From assembly GCF_008642275.1 (NCBI RefSeq), contig NZ_CP029189.1, positions 3,946,501 to 4,010,500 on the forward strand: a stretch of 64,000 bases of DNA, in the 5' to 3' direction. Source of the DNA: Streptomyces venezuelae. GTDB taxonomy: Bacteria > Actinomycetota > Actinomycetes > Streptomycetales > Streptomycetaceae. The translations under genes and the position numbers were made by a program. Each line of letters starts with the position of its first letter. Position 1 is the first letter of the stretch. This document shows positions 16,813 through 24,822 of this stretch, piece after piece. Below the pieces are notes generated by a model that was not told where the DNA came from, ran no database searches, and worked only from the letters and a program-made list of their open reading frames with translations.

Positions 16813-18102
16813 TCAATTCTCCTGTGGGACCCTGCCGACAGGGAGCCGGAGCGTCGTCACCGCGCCCCCGCCGGGCGCGTTGGCGAAGCCCACCACGATG
16901 TCCAGCACGGCCGCCTGGCCCATCACGATCGTGAGTCCCAGGCCGTGGCCGCGCCCGCGGCCCGGGTCCCCGGTACGGAAACGCTGCGGACCCCGCTCGA
17001 TCAGCTCGGGCGGGTAGCCCGGCCCGTGGTCGCGGACCACCACCACCGGCCCCTCCACGGTCACCTCGACCGGCGGTCTGCCGTGTTTGCCGGCGTTGAC
17101 CAGCAGATTGGCCAGGATGCGGTCCAGCCGTCGCCGGTCGGTGACCACCGTCATGTCCTGGACCACCCGTACCGAGGCGGCCGGTGCCGTCTCCGGTGCG
17201 GCCCCGCCCCCGCCGGCGACCGCGGCGACCGCCCGTTGCACCGCCCGGCCGAGCTCCACCCGGGCGAGATCGGCCCGTTCGACTCCCGAGTCCAGGCGGG
17301 AGATCTCCAGCAGGTCCTCGGTCAGCAGGTGCAGGGCCTTCAGCCGGTTGTTGATCATTTCCTTGGGGCGGCCCTCGGGCAGCAGCGCGGCCGCGGCCAG
17401 CGAACCGGTGAGCGGCGTGCGCAGCTCGTGCGCGACATCCGCCGTGAAGCGCTTCTCCGCCTCCAGCCGGCCCTGGAGCGAGCTCGCCATCGAGTCCAGC
17501 GCGTGGGCGACGTCCTGGACCTCGTCACGGGACCGGCCCGGCCCCGGACCGTCCCCTTCGGCCCCGAGGTTCACCCGGGCGTCCAGGTCCCCGGCGCTGA
17601 TCCGCCGGGCCACGGCGGCCGTGGCCGCGAGCCGCCGGCTGATCCGGTCGGCGAGGAACAGGCCGGCCAGTGCCACCAGCCCGGCCGCGAGGACCGCCGA
17701 GGCGAGGATGGCGGTGTCGATGTCCCGCAGCCGCTCGCGGGTGCTCCCGAAGGGCAGCCAGACCGCGAGTGCCTGCCCGTCCGCGGGTCCGGCCGCCCAC
17801 ATGACGGGCTTTCCGCCCTGTACTCCGACGATGCTTCCGGTCTGGCCGCTCGCGACGAGCTCGCGCAGTCGCCGGGGGAGGTCGGGCGGGTTCAGCACGG
17901 CGTTCACGTCGCCGTGCGCGGTGCCGTACTCGTAGTGGCCCAGGGCGTGCTCCAGCTCGGTGGCGGCGGCCTTGCGGACCTCCCCGACCATCTGCCGGGC
18001 GACCACGTTGTGCACCAGGATGCCGAGTGCGGCGGCGACCATGCAGCACACCATGGTGGTGGTCAGCGCGATCTTCCAGCGCAGGCTGCTCAGCGCGCGC
18101 AT
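16813..18102 (-). CDS. sensor histidine kinase
   Basis: A 429-aa membrane kinase. A first transmembrane helix (about 10-30) is followed by an extracellular sensor of about 120 residues, a second helix (about 140-160) and HAMP (about 160-215). The H box FTADVAHELRTPL has the phospho-accepting His225. The ATPase domain has N box RILANLLVNAGKHG and G2 box GHGLGLTIV. The D/F region is divergent, as in many Streptomyces kinases. The start overlaps the upstream lipoprotein gene by 13 nt, so the two are coupled. No response regulator lies on either side, so it is an orphan unless its partner is encoded elsewhere. The lipoprotein may be an extracellular accessory, like CseA for CseC. Confidence 0.9.
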   Translation of the reverse strand: MRALSSLRWKIALTTTMVCCMVAAALGILVHNVVARQMVGEVRKAAATELEHALGHYEYGTAHGDVNAVLNPPDLPRRLRELVASGQTGSIVGVQGGKPVMWAAGPADGQALAVWLPFGSTRERLRDIDTAILASAVLAAGLVALAGLFLADRISRRLAATAAVARRISAGDLDARVNLGAEGDGPGPGRSRDEVQDVAHALDSMASSLQGRLEAEKRFTADVAHELRTPLTGSLAAAALLPEGRPKEMINNRLKALHLLTEDLLEISRLDSGVERADLARVELGRAVQRAVAAVAGGGGAAPETAPAASVRVVQDMTVVTDRRRLDRILANLLVNAGKHGRPPVEVTVEGPVVVVRDHGPGYPPELIERGPQRFRTGDPGRGRGHGLGLTIVMGQAAVLDIVVGFANAPGGGAVTTLRLPVGRVPQEN

Positions 18103-18791
18103 CGCGACCCGTCCTCGCTCGGCGGGTTCTGGGTGAGCCCCGGGCAGTCGTCGAGGGTGAGCTGGGACAGGTTCATGATCCCGGCTTTGGGGTCCCACAC
18201 GTAGTCGGAGACGGCCACGTAGGCGGGGTTGGTCGTGGGCTCGCGGACGGCCAGGTGCTCGGCGGCCACCTCGACGCCCTCCAGTACCGCGCGCCGGGAC
18301 AGGATCCGGGCGATGTTCCCGTCGTCCTGGACGGTGTAGACGCGCAGCTCGCTGATCCGGCCGTCGACGTCCAGGGCGGTGATGAGCTCCTCCCGGCCGT
18401 TGCCCGTCAGATCGTGCAGGACGGCCGGGCGCACCGGGCAGTCGGGGCCGCCGTCCACAGCCTGTGTGCAGAGCGCGAGCCGTCCGGCGGCGCGCGGGTC
18501 GACGAGCCGGCCGCTCCCGCCGTCCTGCTCGGCGGCGGAGGTGATGTCGGCGCGTACGACCGACAGCGGGTCCACCCCGCGCATGTCCAGGCCGGCCACC
18601 TCGGGCAGGCCGGGCACCACGGCGGCCGTGCCCGGTTTCTGGTCCGGGGCGGGCGGGTCGGGGCGGATGTCCTTCCACAGGCTCTTCGGGGCGTGCACCG
18701 TGCCGAGGTCGCCCTCGCTCTGCAGTCCCTCCACGTCGGCGCACCCCGCCAGGAGTACGGCGAGGACCATCACGGCAGGGACGGGGCGCAT
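18090..18791 (-). CDS. secreted lipoprotein coupled to the sensor kinase
   Basis: A 233-aa lipoprotein. The signal peptide ends in the lipobox LLAGC with Cys17 as the lipidated residue. The mature part contains an FG-GAP-like segment (HDLTGNGREELITALDVDGRISELRVY), suggesting a small beta-propeller or calcium-binding blade. Four further Cys are present and could form disulfides outside the cell. Its stop lies 13 nt inside the kinase gene. I infer an accessory role in sensing, but no family with a known function was recognised. Confidence 0.75.
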   Translation of the reverse strand: MRPVPAVMVLAVLLAGCADVEGLQSEGDLGTVHAPKSLWKDIRPDPPAPDQKPGTAAVVPGLPEVAGLDMRGVDPLSVVRADITSAAEQDGGSGRLVDPRAAGRLALCTQAVDGGPDCPVRPAVLHDLTGNGREELITALDVDGRISELRVYTVQDDGNIARILSRRAVLEGVEVAAEHLAVREPTTNPAYVAVSDYVWDPKAGIMNLSQLTLDDCPGLTQNPPSEDGSRCAR

Positions 18792-18867
18792 GCTCCGATG
18801 CTGCCCCGTCGGCCCCCGCCCGGCCCGGGAGGCGGCCCATTCGGGGGACGCGCGGGGCGGTGCCGGG

Positions 18868-20862
18868 TCAGGACTCCGGCCGGGCGATGGCCAGGGCGGC
18901 CGCGATCTCCTGGCGGACCGGGGCCAGCACGCTCGTCCCGGCGCCCTCCGGCTCCGCGGCCACCCGGACCGGGACGGTGCTGCTGCGCACCCGGTGGGCC
19001 AGGTCGTGGAGCTGCCGCGCGATCGCCTCGACCTCCTCGGCCGGGGGCGGCGCCGCGCCGTGGTTGACCCGGACCCGTGCGGCGGTGGTCGCGTCCACGA
19101 TCCGCTCGACGGCGACCACCAGCGGCCACCAGGCGGCGGCCCGCGCCCCGGTGGGCGGCGGCTCGGTCAGCGCCCGCTGGAACTCGCTGCGCACGCCCGA
19201 CAGGTCCCGGTAGATGCGCCGCCGGGCCTGGAGGCGGGCGGTCCGCGCCGCCGCGAACGCGGCCTCGTCGGCGACCGGCGCGAAGGCCCGTTCCGCGTAG
19301 CGTGCGGCATCGTCGACGGTGTCGGCGAGCCGGTCCCCGATCCGGGTGTGCCAGCTCTCGGGCCACAGGAGGTAGCCGAAGACGAGGGTGATCGCACAGC
19401 CGATCAGGCTGTCCACCAGCCGGGGGCGGATCAGGTCGAAGCCCTGGTGGTTGAGCAGGTCCGAGAGGAGCAGGATCACCGGGGTGATCGCGGCGGTCTG
19501 GAAGGCGTACCCCTTGGCCGAGAAGGCGGGGATCAGTCCGGCCAGTACCACCATCACCGGGACGTCCCACCAGCCGCGCGGTACCTCGGAGAGCACGGCG
19601 GCGGCGATGACCAGCCCGCCCGCGGTGCCGAGCGCGCGCAGCACGGCCCGGGAGAACACCGAGCCGAAGTCGGGCTTGAGGACGAAGGTGACGGTCAGGG
19701 CGACCCAGTAGGACCGCTCGACCTCGATCACCGATACGAGGCACTGCGCGATCCCGATGCACAGGGCGAGCCGCAGCCCGTACCGCCAGGAGGCCCGGGA
19801 CAGCACCATGTCGCGGACCGTCCGCCGGGCCCGTACCCGCAGTGCGGCAGGCCGGCCGAGGCGGTCGTCCACGTTGTTCAGGTCGGGTTCGGCGATGTGC
19901 ACGATCTTCGCGGCGTGCCGCAGGGCCGCGTCGACGGCCCGTTCGGCCGGGGTGTGCGGGGCGGGCAGCTCCAGTACGGGGGTTCCGGTGCGGCCCTCCT
20001 CGACGGCGTCGGCCAGTTCCCTCACGGCCGCCGGGATCTCGGGGGGCAGCGGCCGGCCGCGCAGGTGCGCGGCCGGCGCGGCCTCCACCAGCGGGATCAC
20101 CACGTTGAGCTGGGCCAGCAGGCGTACCAGCGAGGGGCTGCGCCCGTGTACCCGGGCCCGGCGGCCGAGCACGAGGTCGTAGGCGTGGTTGATGGCCTGG
20201 GTGACCTGCTGCCGGCGTTCGTCGTAGCGGTCGCCGGGTCCGCCGGCGGCCTCCAGGGCGTCGGCCAGGGCCCGGTAGGTGTCGGCCACGGCGGTGCGTT
20301 CCGGCTGCCGGCGGCGCAGCGGCCAGCCCAGCAGGCTCAGCGCGAGGACGAACAGACCGCCCGCGGTCAGCAGCAGCGGGGCGGTCCACCAGGGCCGGGG
20401 CAGCGGCAGTCCGGCGCCGATGACGGAGTTGAGCAGGAGCAGCAGCCCGGACACGGAGGCGACCGAGCCGATGGAAGAGATCATTCCGGAGACGAGGGCG
20501 ATGAGGGTGAGTGCTCCGACAGCCAGCCAGCCCTGCCCGTAGACCAGGGTCCCCAGCGTCACGCCCACCGCGCCGAAGAGCTGGGGGACGGCGATGTTCA
20601 GGACGCGCATCCGGTAGGCGTCGGCGGTGTCGCCGATGACTCCGGCGAGGGCTCCCATGGAGGCGAGCGCGCCGAATTCGGGCTCGTCGAGCGCGAAACC
20701 GACGGCGAGCGGGACGGACATCGCGACGGAGGCCCGGGCCACGGCGGCCCAGGGGATCGGTGCGGCACTGGGCTTCAGCCCGTTGAGGAGCCAGGAGGGC
20801 GGAGCCAGCGGATGGTGCCGGGCTCGCCGCGACGCTATGTGTTCGGTGCGTTCGGTGCTCAT
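18868..20862 (-). CDS. FUSC family membrane protein
   Basis: A 664-aa protein with two blocks of about six transmembrane helices (about 35-185 and 335-480). Cytoplasmic helical stretches separate and follow them: the FUSC (fusaric acid resistance-like, YccS/AaeB) architecture. Typical segments are YWVALTVTFVLKPDFGSVFSRAVLRALGT and GFALDEPEFGALASMGALAGV. It is probably an aromatic-acid or toxic-compound exporter, though substrates of actinobacterial members are unknown. The ATG at 20862 follows a purine-rich stretch. It lies alone between the lipoprotein gene and another membrane-protein gene in the same direction. Confidence 0.87.
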   Translation of the reverse strand: MSTERTEHIASRRARHHPLAPPSWLLNGLKPSAAPIPWAAVARASVAMSVPLAVGFALDEPEFGALASMGALAGVIGDTADAYRMRVLNIAVPQLFGAVGVTLGTLVYGQGWLAVGALTLIALVSGMISSIGSVASVSGLLLLLNSVIGAGLPLPRPWWTAPLLLTAGGLFVLALSLLGWPLRRRQPERTAVADTYRALADALEAAGGPGDRYDERRQQVTQAINHAYDLVLGRRARVHGRSPSLVRLLAQLNVVIPLVEAAPAAHLRGRPLPPEIPAAVRELADAVEEGRTGTPVLELPAPHTPAERAVDAALRHAAKIVHIAEPDLNNVDDRLGRPAALRVRARRTVRDMVLSRASWRYGLRLALCIGIAQCLVSVIEVERSYWVALTVTFVLKPDFGSVFSRAVLRALGTAGGLVIAAAVLSEVPRGWWDVPVMVVLAGLIPAFSAKGYAFQTAAITPVILLLSDLLNHQGFDLIRPRLVDSLIGCAITLVFGYLLWPESWHTRIGDRLADTVDDAARYAERAFAPVADEAAFAAARTARLQARRRIYRDLSGVRSEFQRALTEPPPTGARAAAWWPLVVAVERIVDATTAARVRVNHGAAPPPAEEVEAIARQLHDLAHRVRSSTVPVRVAAEPEGAGTSVLAPVRQEIAAALAIARPES

Positions 20863-20944
20863 TCCCGCTTCCGTGCCCGCCGCTCGCGAATCGGTTCTTC
20901 TGTGATCTTCTGCATGGTTCTGTGCGTGTTGGTACCTTCCGAGC

Positions 20945-21772
20945 TTATGGGGTGCGGCGTAGTCGTCCCATCACCCCTGCGGCGAGTGCGGCGGCGAGCC
21001 CGATCAGCAGCACCACCCAGGCGGTCGTGCGCAGGTACGCGGTGAGGGCGTCGTACACCGCCCCGGCGGCGGGCCGGTCGATGTCGGCGGGCAGATCGTC
21101 CAGGGTGAGCCGGCGGCACACGTCCACCGCCAGCCACAGGAGTCCGGCCCCGACCGCGAGCCCCACACCGGTGGCCATCACGGCGCGCCGCCGGTGGACG
21201 GCCACGGCGATGGCCGCCGCGGCCAGGACCAGGGTCAGTGCGGGCAGCCAGACGCCGGCGACCTGGAGCATGTGGAACCCCTTCCGGAGAGCGCCGAGAT
21301 TGTCGTACTCCATGACCTTCACGGTCAGGTGGGTCACCGGGATGCGGTCGGCGAAGGGCACGTCGTCGGCGACGAGGTCGCCCCTGACCTGGCCGATGAC
21401 GGGTGCGAGGTCGATGGTCAGGGCGTCGCCGTGGCCGGTGGTGAGGGCGTCGAGGAACGCCGCGTGGGCGGCGCGGTTGGCCGCGTCCCAGGCGGTCCGG
21501 TAGGCGGGGGTGCCGGCGAAGGAGTGCAGGGCTTCCCCGAGCAGGGTGTCCACGCCGATCTGGAAGGGCCCCGCGTCGATCTGGCCGGCGAGGGCGCGGG
21601 TGACCTGGGTGACGACGACCTCCTGCACCTTCGCGTTCTCGGCGAGCGGGGACATGGCGGCGGTGTACCGGTCGGCGTTGCCCAGCTCGCGGTCGGCCCA
21701 GTACGCGACGGCGCTCGCGGGCACCAGGAGGGCCACGAGCACGATCAGTACCGTCGACAGGATGGTGCGCAC
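20945..21772 (-). CDS. integral membrane protein of unknown function
   Basis: A protein of about 275 aa. One N-terminal transmembrane helix (VRTILSTVLIVLVALLVPASAVAYW) precedes an extracytoplasmic region of about 150 residues. Three helices near the C-terminus follow. The layout resembles a widespread actinobacterial family with a large outside loop, but no function is known to me. The GTG at 21772 was chosen because the first helix begins there. The frame is open to an ATG at 21877, but that segment would overlap the Rrf2 promoter. It diverges from the Rrf2 gene. Confidence 0.7.
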   Translation of the reverse strand: MRTILSTVLIVLVALLVPASAVAYWADRELGNADRYTAAMSPLAENAKVQEVVVTQVTRALAGQIDAGPFQIGVDTLLGEALHSFAGTPAYRTAWDAANRAAHAAFLDALTTGHGDALTIDLAPVIGQVRGDLVADDVPFADRIPVTHLTVKVMEYDNLGALRKGFHMLQVAGVWLPALTLVLAAAAIAVAVHRRRAVMATGVGLAVGAGLLWLAVDVCRRLTLDDLPADIDRPAAGAVYDALTAYLRTTAWVVLLIGLAAALAAGVMGRLRRTP

Positions 21773-21855
21773 GTCACCAGGGAAAGCGGACGCGGGGCCG
21801 GGCGCGAGCGGTGTTGCTGCGGGCGGGTGGCGGACCGGCGCGCGGCGGGGCACCC

Positions 21856-21884
21856 TTGCGCCCATAATCCTGGACATCTAATAT
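21856..21884 (+). promoter_or_regulatory. Rrf2 gene promoter, probably leaderless
   Basis: TTGCGC (21856-21861), a 17-bp spacer and TAATAT (21879-21884) stand 7 bp before the ATG at 21892. There is no ribosome site. An AT-rich near-palindrome, ATATCCAGAATAT (21881-21893), overlaps the -10 and start codon and could be an autoregulatory site. Confidence 0.55.
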
Positions 21885-21891
21885 CCAGAAT

Positions 21892-22371
21892 ATGAAGATG
21901 AGCGAGGGCGTCGAGTGGGCGCTGCACAGCTGCGTCAACCTGGCCTGGAGCGGTCCGGAGAGGGCCGTGTCGGCGGCGCGTCTGGCCGCCTGGCACGACC
22001 TGCCCGCGGCCTACCTCAACAAGCAGCTGCAGGCGCTGGCCCGGGCGGGCATCGTCACGTCCACCCCCGGCCCCCGGGGCGGCTTCCGGCTGGCCCGCCC
22101 GCTCGACGCCATCTCGCTCATGGACGTGGTCGCCGCCGTCGAAGGGCCCGAGGAGGCCTTCCGGTGCGCGGAGATCCGGCAGCAGGGGCCCGGCGCCGAC
22201 GCCCCTGCCGCCTATGCGGCCGACTGCGCCATCGCGCACGCCATGACCCGGGCCGAACTCGCCTGGCGCAGGGCACTGGCGGCCCAGAACCTCGACGAGA
22301 TCCGGCAGCAGGCCGAACGGCAGGCCCCCGGGGCCCCCGAGCGCCTCCGCGCCTGGCTCGCCGCGCGCTAG
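21892..22371 (+). CDS. Rrf2-family transcriptional regulator
   Basis: A 159-aa regulator with an N-terminal winged helix (about 1-75; SAARLAAWHDLPAAYLNKQLQALARAGIV and a PGPRGGFRLARP wing). A linker carries Cys in FRCAEI and ADCAIA. NsrR and IscR use three Cys in this loop to hold an Fe-S cluster; only two are seen here. Either the cluster uses other ligands, as in RsrR-like proteins, or none is bound. Transcription is likely leaderless. A Rid-family gene follows 135 bp downstream in the same direction and is the obvious candidate target. Confidence 0.88.
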   Translation: MKMSEGVEWALHSCVNLAWSGPERAVSAARLAAWHDLPAAYLNKQLQALARAGIVTSTPGPRGGFRLARPLDAISLMDVVAAVEGPEEAFRCAEIRQQGPGADAPAAYAADCAIAHAMTRAELAWRRALAAQNLDEIRQQAERQAPGAPERLRAWLAAR

Positions 22372-22398
22372 GGGGCGTCCGCAGGCCAGCGCAACCCA

Positions 22399-22462
22399 GG
22401 CACGGCGCGACCCTGGCACGGCGCGACCCCGGCACGGCGCGACCCCGGCACGGCGCACCTCA
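22399..22462 (+). repeat. four 16-bp direct repeats between the Rrf2 and Rid genes
   Basis: Units beginning GGCACGGCGC start at 22399, 22415, 22431 and 22447. Copies 2 and 3 are identical (GGCACGGCGCGACCCC) and the last is divergent. There are no spacers, so this is not CRISPR. Confidence 0.88.
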
Positions 22463-22506
22463 GGCACCACACGTACGGACACGGAAACGGACCCAGGGAG
22501 CTCGGC

Positions 22507-22905
22507 ATGACGCGCAGCATCACCAACCCGGCAGGACTCCACACCCCGACCGGCTACGGCTACAGCCACATCGTCTCCGCACCCGGTGAGCAGGTGTTCA
22601 TAGCCGGGCAGTACGGCTCCGACGAGCACGGCCACGTCGTCTCCGGGGACTTCGCCGAGCAGGTCGAGCGGGCCTTCGCCAATCTCCGTACCGCCCTCGC
22701 GGCCGTCGGTCTCGGCCCCTCCGACGTGGTCCGTATCGGCACCTACATCGTCGGCCACGACCAGCGGAAGCTGGAGATCCTGCTCAAGCAGCTGGATGCC
22801 ACCTGGGGGACCGAGCTGCCCGCCCAGACCCTGATCGGCGTGGCCGCGCTGGCCCTGCCCGACATGCTCTTCGAGATCGACGCGGTGGCCGTGCGCACGC
22901 CCTGA
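22507..22905 (+). CDS. Rid family protein (YjgF/YER057c/UK114) without the catalytic Arg
   Basis: A 132-aa trimeric-barrel protein of the Rid superfamily (AGQYGSDEHGHVVSGDFAEQVERAFANLRTAL, then a C-terminal DMLFEIDAVAVRTP). RidA proper hydrolyses 2-aminoacrylate-type enamines using an Arg in the segment before the last strands. Here that stretch reads PAQTLIGVAALALPD, with Gln where Arg is expected, so the classical deaminase activity is doubtful and it more likely belongs to a Rid2-7 type subgroup. GGGAG precedes the ATG. The upstream Rrf2 regulator and the repeat array suggest control together. Confidence 0.88.
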   Translation: MTRSITNPAGLHTPTGYGYSHIVSAPGEQVFIAGQYGSDEHGHVVSGDFAEQVERAFANLRTALAAVGLGPSDVVRIGTYIVGHDQRKLEILLKQLDATWGTELPAQTLIGVAALALPDMLFEIDAVAVRTP

Positions 22906-22971
22906 CCACTGATCCACTTGCCGCCCGGGGGTGGCGGGTGTGCCCTGGAGGATGGGAGAGAGGAGCCCGTC

Positions 22972-23376
22972 ATGGCACATGCGGCACCCTCCGCCTTCGG
23001 GCGGCACCGGCAGTCGGCGAGCACGTCCCACCTGCACAAGAGCGCGTTCGTGGGACCTGTGCTCCTCGGACTCGTCTACGGATTCTGGGCCGCCTTCATC
23101 GAGCGCCAGGCGGGGCCGGTGACCACGGCCAACGTCTTCTACGGGATCCTGTGCGGCGTGATCTTCGCGGGGATCATGTTCACCCTGGCGAGGGTCGGCC
23201 CCCGGATGATGCGTGAGGTCCATGCCGCCGCCTACGGAGCCTTCGGCGGCATCGCGGCGGGCTATCTGCACAGCCTCACCGGCCAGTCGATCCTCAAAGC
23301 CGTCGTGGTGGGCCTCGCCGTCGGCGCGGGTGTCGGCCTGGCGGCGTTCTACCGCTACTACACGCACGAGGACTGA
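22972..23376 (+). CDS. small integral membrane protein
   Basis: A 134-aa protein. A His-containing basic N-terminus of about 35 residues is followed by four hydrophobic helices with Gly-rich packing (LLGLVYGFWAAF, FYGILCGVIFAGIMF, AYGAFGGIAAGYL, AVVVGLAVGAGVGLAAF). No known family was recognised. AGAGAGGAG before the ATG at 22972 supports this start. It follows the Rid gene by 66 bp and ends at a strong terminator, so it may be the last gene of that transcript. Confidence 0.72.
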   Translation: MAHAAPSAFGRHRQSASTSHLHKSAFVGPVLLGLVYGFWAAFIERQAGPVTTANVFYGILCGVIFAGIMFTLARVGPRMMREVHAAAYGAFGGIAAGYLHSLTGQSILKAVVVGLAVGAGVGLAAFYRYYTHED

Positions 23377-23392
23377 GCGGTCCGGCGGCGAG

Positions 23393-23430
23393 CGCCGGTC
23401 GTCCGGGCCGAGGGGCCCGGACGACCGGCG
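23393..23430. terminator. bidirectional hairpin terminator
   Basis: A 17-bp perfect stem pairs 23393-23409 (CGCCGGTCGTCCGGGCC) with 23414-23430 around a GAGG loop, between convergent genes. Confidence 0.85.
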
Positions 23431-23472
23431 TTCGGCCGCGTGTCCGGCGCGCCTGCGCGGTCCTGCGCGGTC

Positions 23473-23667
23473 CTACGCGGCCGAGTCCGCGGGGGCGGTC
23501 CGCTGCGGTTCGCTCTCGGCCTCCACGGGCGTGGCCGTGGCTGTTCCCGTGGCCGTGGCCGTGGCCTTCGGTGACGCGGCCGGTTCGGTCGGCCGGACCG
23601 GCGGGGAGAACCGCGTGACCTCGGCGCGGAGCATGGCGTTCAGTGCGGCGTACGGGTCGATGGGCAT
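23473..23667 (-). CDS. short protein starting MPIDPYAALNAMLRAE
   Basis: A 64-aa protein with a distinctive N-terminus that I recall as conserved in streptomycetes without a function. The middle is low complexity (alternating Ala-Thr, from repeated GGCCGTGGC in the DNA) and the C-terminus is acidic. GAGG lies 8 bp before the ATG. It sits 57 bp downstream of a secreted-protein gene in the same direction, possibly one transcript. Confidence 0.65.
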   Translation of the reverse strand: MPIDPYAALNAMLRAEVTRFSPPVRPTEPAASPKATATATGTATATPVEAESEPQRTAPADSAA

Positions 23668-23724
23668 GGCGGAACCTCACGGTGCTCAGGGGGGTGTGGG
23701 GGCTGCGTTCGGACCTCGGTCCGC

Positions 23725-24108
23725 TCAGCAGCGCAGCACCACGCTCCGCACCGTCCGCCGGGACAGCGCCGGTTCGGCCGCGTCCGCCGCGGGCCCGCAC
23801 GCCGGGCCGGCCGGATGTTCCACGTGAAACACGGCGAGCGGTGCCCGCCGTACCCCCGGCAACGCGCGCGTGACCGTCCGTACGGCCGCCCGCGCCTCGG
23901 GGTCGGGGGCCGGAGCCGGATCGGACTGGCCCTCGACGGGCTCGGGGGACTCGACGGGGGCGCCCGGTACGGCGGGCACGGCGGAGGCGGAGCGGAACTC
24001 GGCGGCCTCGGCGCCGGCCGGACCGGCGCCGAAGACGCACAGCAGCACGACACAGGCCACGGTCAGAGCCCTGGCCAGTGCCGAACGCGTGTAGTGCCTC
24101 CCGCTCAT
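23725..24108 (-). CDS. small secreted protein of unknown function
   Basis: About 127 aa. The signal peptide is basic SGRHYTRSALAR plus LTVACVVLLCVFGAGPAGA. The mature part is Pro/Ala/Glu-rich (VPAVPGAPVESPEPVEGQSDPAPAPDPE), then a short domain ending in a Cys. It lies between a sortase-like gene and the MPIDPYAAL gene, all in the same direction, and may belong with the sortase-like protein at the cell surface; no LPxTG motif is present. An alternative start at GTG 24129 adds seven residues. A parS-like element lies within the coding region. Confidence 0.62.
   Translation of the reverse strand: MSGRHYTRSALARALTVACVVLLCVFGAGPAGAEAAEFRSASAVPAVPGAPVESPEPVEGQSDPAPAPDPEARAAVRTVTRALPGVRRAPLAVFHVEHPAGPACGPAADAAEPALSRRTVRSVVLRC
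23817..23830. other. parS-like site, one mismatch
   Basis: GTTCCACGTGAAAC differs from the parS consensus GTTTCACGTGAAAC at one base. It lies inside a coding region, as several chromosomal parS sites do, 7.06 kb from the perfect parS at 16757. Confidence 0.75.
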
Positions 24109-24222
24109 GCGAGGGGCATGCCCCGCCACGCCGAAGGACTCCCGGGCGGACGCCGAGAAGCCCCCGACCGGGGGACGAAGACACCCCCCTCGGCTGACAG
24201 ACCGCCACCTGGCCCGGTGGTT

Positions 24223-24822
24223 TCAGTGGGTCCGGCGCTGCCCGGTCAGCCGGGCCAGCACGGCGGTCTCGCCGCCCACCAGCCGCAGTTGGGCCCGGCC
24301 GGGCGTCCCCTCGTGGCCGGAGGCCCTGCCCGGTGAGATCCGTACGACGGTGAACACGGCGGTACGGCTGTCCGCGCGCGGGATCTCGATGGTCCGGCCC
24401 CGCCGCAACTCACCGAGGCGAAGCCCTTCCACGGTCACCACAGCGGTCCCGGCGGCGCCGGGCGCCGGTCCCCCCGTGTCCCACGCGACCGCCGCACGGC
24501 CGCCGGTCAGCGGCAGGTCCACGCCCAGGCTCGGGATGCGCAACCGCAGCGGGCGCGCCGCCCGCAGGGGTCCGTCGACGCCGCGCAGCGGCCCGGGGGC
24601 GCTGCGCGGCGACCGGGCCCCCGTACCGGGGGTGTGCTCGCCGGACTGCTCCAGCTCCCGCACCAGGCGGCGGTGGCCGGACAGCCCCAACGCCCTTGAG
24701 GGAAGCGCGTCGTCGGTGGTCACGGCCGCGGACCGGGCACCCTCGGTCCGTTGCAGCACCGCGATACCGGTGGACAGCAGAACCACCGTCAGCGAGGCGA
24801 CGACCCACTTGGCGCGGGGCAT
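24223..24822 (-). CDS. class F sortase-like protein lacking catalytic residues
   Basis: A 199-aa membrane-anchored protein. An N-terminal helix (WVVASLTVVLLSTGIAVL), a linker and a sortase-like barrel are visible. RLRIPSLGVDLPLT corresponds to the usual first strand of class F sortases, and LGELRRGRTIEIPRADSRTAVFTV to the LGxLxxGDxVEVxRADGxxxxFxV stretch. Active class F sortases have His in a GHVD segment and Cys in a LITCGG segment. Here the corresponding places read VVTVEG and LRLVGGE, so both are gone. Transpeptidase activity is therefore not expected; a structural or regulatory role, or decay, are possible. GGAGGGAATCCC before the ATG at 24822 is a strong ribosome site, which argues that it is still translated. 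Confidence 0.7.
   Translation of the reverse strand: MPRAKWVVASLTVVLLSTGIAVLQRTEGARSAAVTTDDALPSRALGLSGHRRLVRELEQSGEHTPGTGARSPRSAPGPLRGVDGPLRAARPLRLRIPSLGVDLPLTGGRAAVAWDTGGPAPGAAGTAVVTVEGLRLGELRRGRTIEIPRADSRTAVFTVVRISPGRASGHEGTPGRAQLRLVGGETAVLARLTGQRRTH

Noticed and set aside
22399..22462. Regular 16-bp repeats considered as a CRISPR array.
   Set aside because: The copies are head to tail without spacers and there are no cas genes.
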